The notes below the pieces were generated by a model. It was not told the DNA's origin and did no database searches. It was given only the letters and a program-made list of their open reading frames with translations. 8,589 nt of DNA, taken from contig DASRUE010000195.1 in assembly GCA_035687895.1 (NCBI GenBank), forward strand, positions 1-8,589. The letters are read 5' to 3'. The translations under genes were made by a program, and so were the position numbers. This document shows, piece by piece, positions 5,210 through 8,589 of this stretch. This DNA comes from JAERML01 sp035687895. Lineage in GTDB: Bacteria > Bacteroidota > Ignavibacteria > UBA10030 > UBA6906. The stretch's first letter is position 1. Every line of letters starts with the position of its first letter.

Positions 5210-7048
5210 ATGAAACGCTTGATGGTTGTTCTTCTCGTTGCGTTCACGGCTATTCCATACATTGCCGGCGCGCAGTATCTTGAAACCACCCGACAATCGG
5301 TGGCCACTCCGGGTGACACCTACGCAGGGGGGTGGTGCGACCCGAATACAACCCGTTCGCTTACCTTTGACCTGGAATCCATCAGCGGCGGAACAATGCT
5401 GGACCTGGCGATAGCCAAAACCGTGAAGGAAGGAATTGGCTGGCCTGGTTACTATGGATTCCAGGATTACAATTCCGGCAGCGGAGGCTTTCCAGCCCAG
5501 AACGGGAACTTCTTTTACAACTACAGCACCTGTGCTGACAACGACCGCGTCTACAACCTCGTGTACGGAAAACTCCGTACGACGGTGCCGAGGAAAGACC
5601 TTGCGGTGCTGAGGCAAACCGGAACGTACATCTATTACAATACCGGCAGCGGCATGGCAACAAGTCCGAACCAAACACTGTCCGGTCTTGCCAAAGATGC
5701 GACGTGGGGAGCGTTCGACTATCTCGACAACTATGATGATCTTGCTGTCACGGATGGCAGTCAGATAAGAATCTATCGCAACAGAAATGATGGTAGAGTA
5801 GATTCAAGTGCAATGTTCACCTCACCTATTGCCGCCACCCGCATTGTACTGGCTCAAATGAACGACAATCTCTACAACCCACCGGCACCCACGAACAAGT
5901 GGGATCTTGTGTCTATGGACGGCAACACGCTCTCGATCCGGTTGAACAATGGGAGCAACGGGTTCAACTCACCACAGAACATCAATATGGGATCCGCCGT
6001 CTACTCGTTTGCGGTCGGCGATGTGAACAACGACAAATTCAATGACGTCGTGGTCGCAAAGTACGATGAGGTGCGGTTGTATCTGAATAATGGTTCGGGC
6101 GCGCTCAATACCACTGCCACATGGACACTGACTGGGGCTCAGTACGTTCCCGGCAATCCTCAAGTCTTGATTGGCGATCTCGGCGCACCGGGCGATGCAA
6201 CACGCAATGATGGCTGGAACGACATCCTCGTGACAGGCTATGAGACTCTCGTGAGTATCTTTATCAATCAGGGGAGCGGGAGCTATTTTACGAGTTCACC
6301 ACAACAGTCGTTCTATTCCGGCAACTTCTACACAGCACAAAGCAAGGCCCTGTTGGCGGATATCCAAAACACCGGTGGCTTGAGTCTGGTCTGGGGGGAT
6401 TTCCTAAACGTTTACACGAACAGTCACACGGGGAACCCCGCGCCTGCGCCGCCGAAAAACCTTACAGTGGCGGGCGCGATCAATCAACATCCTCAACTCA
6501 CCTGGGCCGGAAACACGGAGCGAGACCTCAACCAGTACAAAGTGTATCGCAAGTTCGATTTCGAACCGCAGTACAATCTGATTGCAACACTGGGATCATC
6601 TACGACGTCGTACACCGATAACTATGTGACCGTCGGTCCGAAAAGCATTTACACGGTGTCTTACTTCGTCAAGGCGGTGGATGTAGCGCAAAACGCTTCC
6701 GATCCGTCCAACGTCGTTTGGAGGTATTACACGCCGTTCAAACTCGGCGCTGGTTCCATCGTGCCGTCGGAATACGCGCTGCACCAGGCCTATCCCAACC
6801 CCTTCAATCCAACAACAACGATCAAGTATCAACTCTCAGAGGATGGCCTTGTGGCGCTGAGGGTGTTCGATGTTCTCGGTCGGGAAGTGGCAACGCTCGT
6901 CGACCAACAGCAAGCAACGGGATATTACTCCGCCACGTTTGGTGGTCAGGATGTTTCCAGCGGCATCTATTTCGCCCGCTTTGTCGTTACAGGTGCTGCA
7001 GGGGAAGTGAAGTACTCGAAGATGAGCAAGCTGGTGCTGATGAAGTAG
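5210..7048 (+). CDS. Secreted VCBS-like repeat protein with fibronectin type III-like and T9SS sorting domains
   Basis: This protein has 612 residues. A signal peptide covers residues 1-21 (KR then a hydrophobic core, cleavage after AGA before QYL). Residues about 22-125 are not recognised and include Cys43 and Cys108. Residues about 128-405 hold roughly six blade-like repeats of the pattern D-(L/I/V)-x-V, an alternating strand ending in Y/F, then NxGSG. They are visible at RKDLAV (128), YDDLAV (175), KWDLVS (230), FNDVVV (277), WNDILV (336) and LSLVWG (391); GDVNNDKFND (270-279) is the clearest FG-GAP loop. Residues about 412-506 resemble a fibronectin type III domain (PKNLTV, QLTWAGN, YKVYRK, YFVKAVD). 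Residues 519-612 are a T9SS sorting domain with AYPNPFNPTTTIKYQL, DVLGREVATLV, SGIYFARF and a KLVLMK end. ATG 5210 is chosen because AAAGGA lies 7 nt upstream and a signal peptide starts there; the 29 residues upstream in frame are not signal-like. Likely surface or secreted; ligand unknown. It probably shares a transcript and job with the preceding gene. Confidence 0.87.
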   Translation: MKRLMVVLLVAFTAIPYIAGAQYLETTRQSVATPGDTYAGGWCDPNTTRSLTFDLESISGGTMLDLAIAKTVKEGIGWPGYYGFQDYNSGSGGFPAQNGNFFYNYSTCADNDRVYNLVYGKLRTTVPRKDLAVLRQTGTYIYYNTGSGMATSPNQTLSGLAKDATWGAFDYLDNYDDLAVTDGSQIRIYRNRNDGRVDSSAMFTSPIAATRIVLAQMNDNLYNPPAPTNKWDLVSMDGNTLSIRLNNGSNGFNSPQNINMGSAVYSFAVGDVNNDKFNDVVVAKYDEVRLYLNNGSGALNTTATWTLTGAQYVPGNPQVLIGDLGAPGDATRNDGWNDILVTGYETLVSIFINQGSGSYFTSSPQQSFYSGNFYTAQSKALLADIQNTGGLSLVWGDFLNVYTNSHTGNPAPAPPKNLTVAGAINQHPQLTWAGNTERDLNQYKVYRKFDFEPQYNLIATLGSSTTSYTDNYVTVGPKSIYTVSYFVKAVDVAQNASDPSNVVWRYYTPFKLGAGSIVPSEYALHQAYPNPFNPTTTIKYQLSEDGLVALRVFDVLGREVATLVDQQQATGYYSATFGGQDVSSGIYFARFVVTGAAGEVKYSKMSKLVLMK

Positions 7049-7070
7049 ACTTACCATAAGTGAGTTATCT

Positions 7071-7102
7071 CAGGAAGCCCGGCGCTTGTTCCGGGCTTCC
7101 TG
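7071..7102 (+). terminator. Strong hairpin terminator after the T9SS cargo pair
   Basis: CAGGAAGCCCGG (7071-7082), loop CGCTTGTT, CCGGGCTTCCTG (7091-7102): a perfect 12-bp stem 22 nt after the stop codon. The following bases (CATTATTGGG) are only weakly T-rich, so termination strength is uncertain, but position and stem stability fit the end of the transcription unit. A small ACTTA-CCA-TAAGT hairpin (7049-7061) precedes it. Confidence 0.75.
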
Positions 7103-7137
7103 CATTATTGGGATGAAGCAATTCCTCCTTCCATGCG

Positions 7138-7166
7138 TTGATTCTCACCTCTTTTTTTATGATTAT
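7138..7166 (+). promoter_or_regulatory. Possible promoter for the ABC transporter operon
   Basis: TTGATT (7138-7143), a 17-nt spacer containing a T-rich tract, then GATTAT (7161-7166, 4/6 to TATAAT). It is the only reasonable sigma70-like pair in the gap between the terminator at 7102 and the ATG at 7209. The -10 match is modest. Two direct copies of GGTACAG (7172-7178 and 7201-7207) flank the expected leader; their meaning is unknown. Confidence 0.35.
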
Positions 7167-7208
7167 TGGCGGGTACAGATTCCTATTTGACCACCATTTT
7201 GGTACAGC

Positions 7209-7916
7209 ATGATCGAGCTTCGCAACCTGGTTAAGAAATTCGGGTCATTCACGGCGGTTGATGATGTCAGCCTCAGGATCGAGCCGGGGACGTTCTTCGG
7301 GTTCCTTGGTCCGAACGGGGCTGGGAAGACCACCACGATCAAGATGATGACCGGTCTCTACCAGCCGACGGCAGGAAGTTGCCTGATCGCCGGGCACGAC
7401 ATCCAGAAGGACCCGGATCGGGCGAAGCGGAACTTCGGCTACGTTCCGGATCAACCGTACCTGTATGAGAAACTGAGCGGGCGGGAGTTCCTCCATTTCG
7501 TCGGAGGACTCTTTCAAATGCCCGGCGATTTAGTCAGCCAACGAATCGATGAGTTGATCGATGTGTACGAGATCGGGCACTTCATCGACAAGAGAGGGGA
7601 GGAGTACTCGCAGGGCATGCGCCAGCGAATTGTCCTGTCTGCTGCGCTTCTCCACCAGCCGAAGGTCCTGATCATCGACGAGCCCCTCGTGGGACTCGAT
7701 CCTCGCAGCGCCAGGCTTGTCAAGGATACGCTCAAGAAGAAAACCCGTGAAGGGGTGACGGTCTTCATGTCCACCCACCTGCTCGAGATTGTGGAAGAAC
7801 TTTGCGACCGGATCGCCATCATCAAAGATGGAAGAATTATCCACGAGGAAGTCCAAAACGAAGCCCGCGCGTTCAACGGTCAGTTGGAAGCAATGTTCCT
7901 TGAGTTGACCAAGTAA
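7209..7916 (+). CDS. ABC transporter ATP-binding protein (ABC-2 type)
   Basis: This 235-residue cytoplasmic ATPase would power the permease encoded next. All ABC motifs are present in order: Walker A GPNGAGKTT (34-42), Q-loop Gln82 (PDQPYLYEKLSG), a signature variant YSQGM (133-137) in place of LSGGQ, Walker B VLIIDEP (153-159), D-loop GLDP (162-165) and H-loop His190 (MSTH). The YSQGM signature and short length are typical of the DRA/ABC-2 family of ATPases that export antibiotics, lipids, polysaccharides or peptides, or act in membrane homeostasis; the substrate cannot be told. There is no clear Shine-Dalgarno sequence before ATG 7209 (TTTTGGTACAGC), but MIELRNLVKKFG is a standard ABC N-terminus, so the start is probably right. 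The stop lies 6 nt before the permease start, indicating an operon. It is separated from the T9SS genes by a terminator, so it is probably functionally unrelated to them. Confidence 0.93.
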   Translation: MIELRNLVKKFGSFTAVDDVSLRIEPGTFFGFLGPNGAGKTTTIKMMTGLYQPTAGSCLIAGHDIQKDPDRAKRNFGYVPDQPYLYEKLSGREFLHFVGGLFQMPGDLVSQRIDELIDVYEIGHFIDKRGEEYSQGMRQRIVLSAALLHQPKVLIIDEPLVGLDPRSARLVKDTLKKKTREGVTVFMSTHLLEIVEELCDRIAIIKDGRIIHEEVQNEARAFNGQLEAMFLELTK

Positions 7917-7922
7917 CCTCTC

Positions 7923-8589
7923 ATGCAAGAACTCCTCCTCATCTTCAATCTGAAGGCGCACACCTTTCTCAAGTCCGTGTTCCGGTGGGACTGGCAGGCG
8001 GTACTGAAGAACGGCTCATCGCTAATCATCTTCGGGGGATTTGCTGTTGCCGTCTTCTTCATCTCCCGCTTCACCACTGCCTATCTCCTCCAGCAAGCGC
8101 ACATCGGAGAATTTCTCTTCCATCGCTTCCTCTCCATGTTGCTCTACGTCTTTTTCATTACTGTGAACCTGGGGAACATGATTGTCTGCTACGCCACACT
8201 GTATCGGTCTGAAGAGGTGACCTTCTTGATGGCAATGCCTGTGTCCCATGCGAAGATATTTCTTATCAAGTTTGTGGATAACTTCTTCTACAGCTCCACG
8301 ACATTGTCTCTCGTTGGTCTTGCGGTGTTGCTGGGATACGGGTCGTACTTCAGCCTTCCGTGGTACTATTATTTCTTTACCATTTTTCTTGTCCTCTTCC
8401 CCTTTATGCTCATTGCGGGAATCATTGCGGTTGTCACGCTGATGCTCCTGATCAAGGTGGCTGCCCGGATCGGCGTCCGGTGGTTGCTCGGAACCATCAT
8501 CGTCGGGTATCTTGCCGCCATTTACACGTACTTCAAGGTGACGAACCCGGTCCAGCTTGTGTCGGAGGTGATGAAGCATTATCCCGACG
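7923..8589 (+). CDS. ABC-2 type transporter permease, N-terminal part (runs off the window)
   Basis: ATG 7923 opens a frame that stays open to the end of the window, 222 codons so far. The product is strongly hydrophobic, with membrane segments roughly at residues 33-49, 66-90, 121-143, 147-178 (probably two) and 187-204. Between the second and third lies a hydrophilic stretch, LYRSEEVTFLMAMPVSHAKI (93-112), which resembles the coupling loop of large ABC-2 exporters, where a lone Glu/charged helix precedes LxxxP(V/I)S. The ATPase gene ends 6 nt before it, so the two should form one transporter. No Shine-Dalgarno sequence is visible in the short gap, suggesting translational coupling. The C-terminal part is missing; large permeases of this kind commonly exceed 500 residues, but length here is unknown. 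The substrate is unknown. Confidence 0.83.
   Translation, partial: MQELLLIFNLKAHTFLKSVFRWDWQAVLKNGSSLIIFGGFAVAVFFISRFTTAYLLQQAHIGEFLFHRFLSMLLYVFFITVNLGNMIVCYATLYRSEEVTFLMAMPVSHAKIFLIKFVDNFFYSSTTLSLVGLAVLLGYGSYFSLPWYYYFFTIFLVLFPFMLIAGIIAVVTLMLLIKVAARIGVRWLLGTIIVGYLAAIYTYFKVTNPVQLVSEVMKHYPD

Noticed and set aside
5063..5674. Minus-strand open frame of 203 codons covering the hairpin spacer
   Set aside because: It is antisense to the signal peptide and N-terminus of the second secreted protein, and no supporting start or motif is seen.
8022..8579. Minus-strand open frame of 185 codons, His/Glu/Asp-rich
   Set aside because: It is the antisense of a clear membrane permease frame, and its odd charged composition is what hydrophobic codons give when read in reverse.

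Overview
The window is bacterial and gene-dense, and every gene reads on the + strand. Two secreted proteins end in type IX secretion (T9SS) C-terminal sorting domains carrying the YPNPFNPTT motif. That motif, the dispersed CCACAGAG-type repeats and the GxxExxY gene point to the FCB group (Bacteroidetes/Chlorobi/Ignavibacteria and related candidate phyla). An Ignavibacteria-like lineage is my best guess; the exact phylum cannot be fixed from this window.

Region 1 (1-2806) is an aromatic amino acid operon. It holds the 3' end of aroA (EPSP synthase), then a chorismate synthase fused in one frame to an AroQ-type chorismate mutase, then a compact TyrA-type dehydrogenase that overlaps the fusion gene by 4 nt (TTGA). 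Gene order matches reaction order: EPSP, chorismate, prephenate, then 4-hydroxyphenylpyruvate or arogenate/tyrosine. Between aroA and the fusion gene sits a cassette of about 530 bp: a GxxExxY (PD-(D/E)XK-like) gene interrupted by one in-frame TAG, flanked by direct copies of a degenerate purine-rich repeat, with a third, inverted copy just before the next gene. The stop codons of both aroA and the GxxExxY gene lie inside the repeat.

Region 2 (2807-7102) holds a near-consensus sigma70-type promoter, a leader of about 135 nt with three tandem CTCGCA(C/G) units, and two consecutive genes for exported beta-propeller-like (FG-GAP/VCBS) proteins with T9SS sorting domains. The second also has a fibronectin type III-like domain. 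The 200-bp gap between them is packed with inverted repeats. A 12-bp perfect hairpin closes the unit.

Region 3 (7103-8589) starts an ABC-2-type transporter operon: a complete ATPase gene followed 6 bp later by a multi-spanning permease gene that runs off the window. Its substrate cannot be told.

The most noteworthy items are the chorismate synthase-chorismate mutase fusion, the repeat-flanked broken GxxExxY cassette that supplies stop codons, and the hairpin array between the two T9SS cargo genes.
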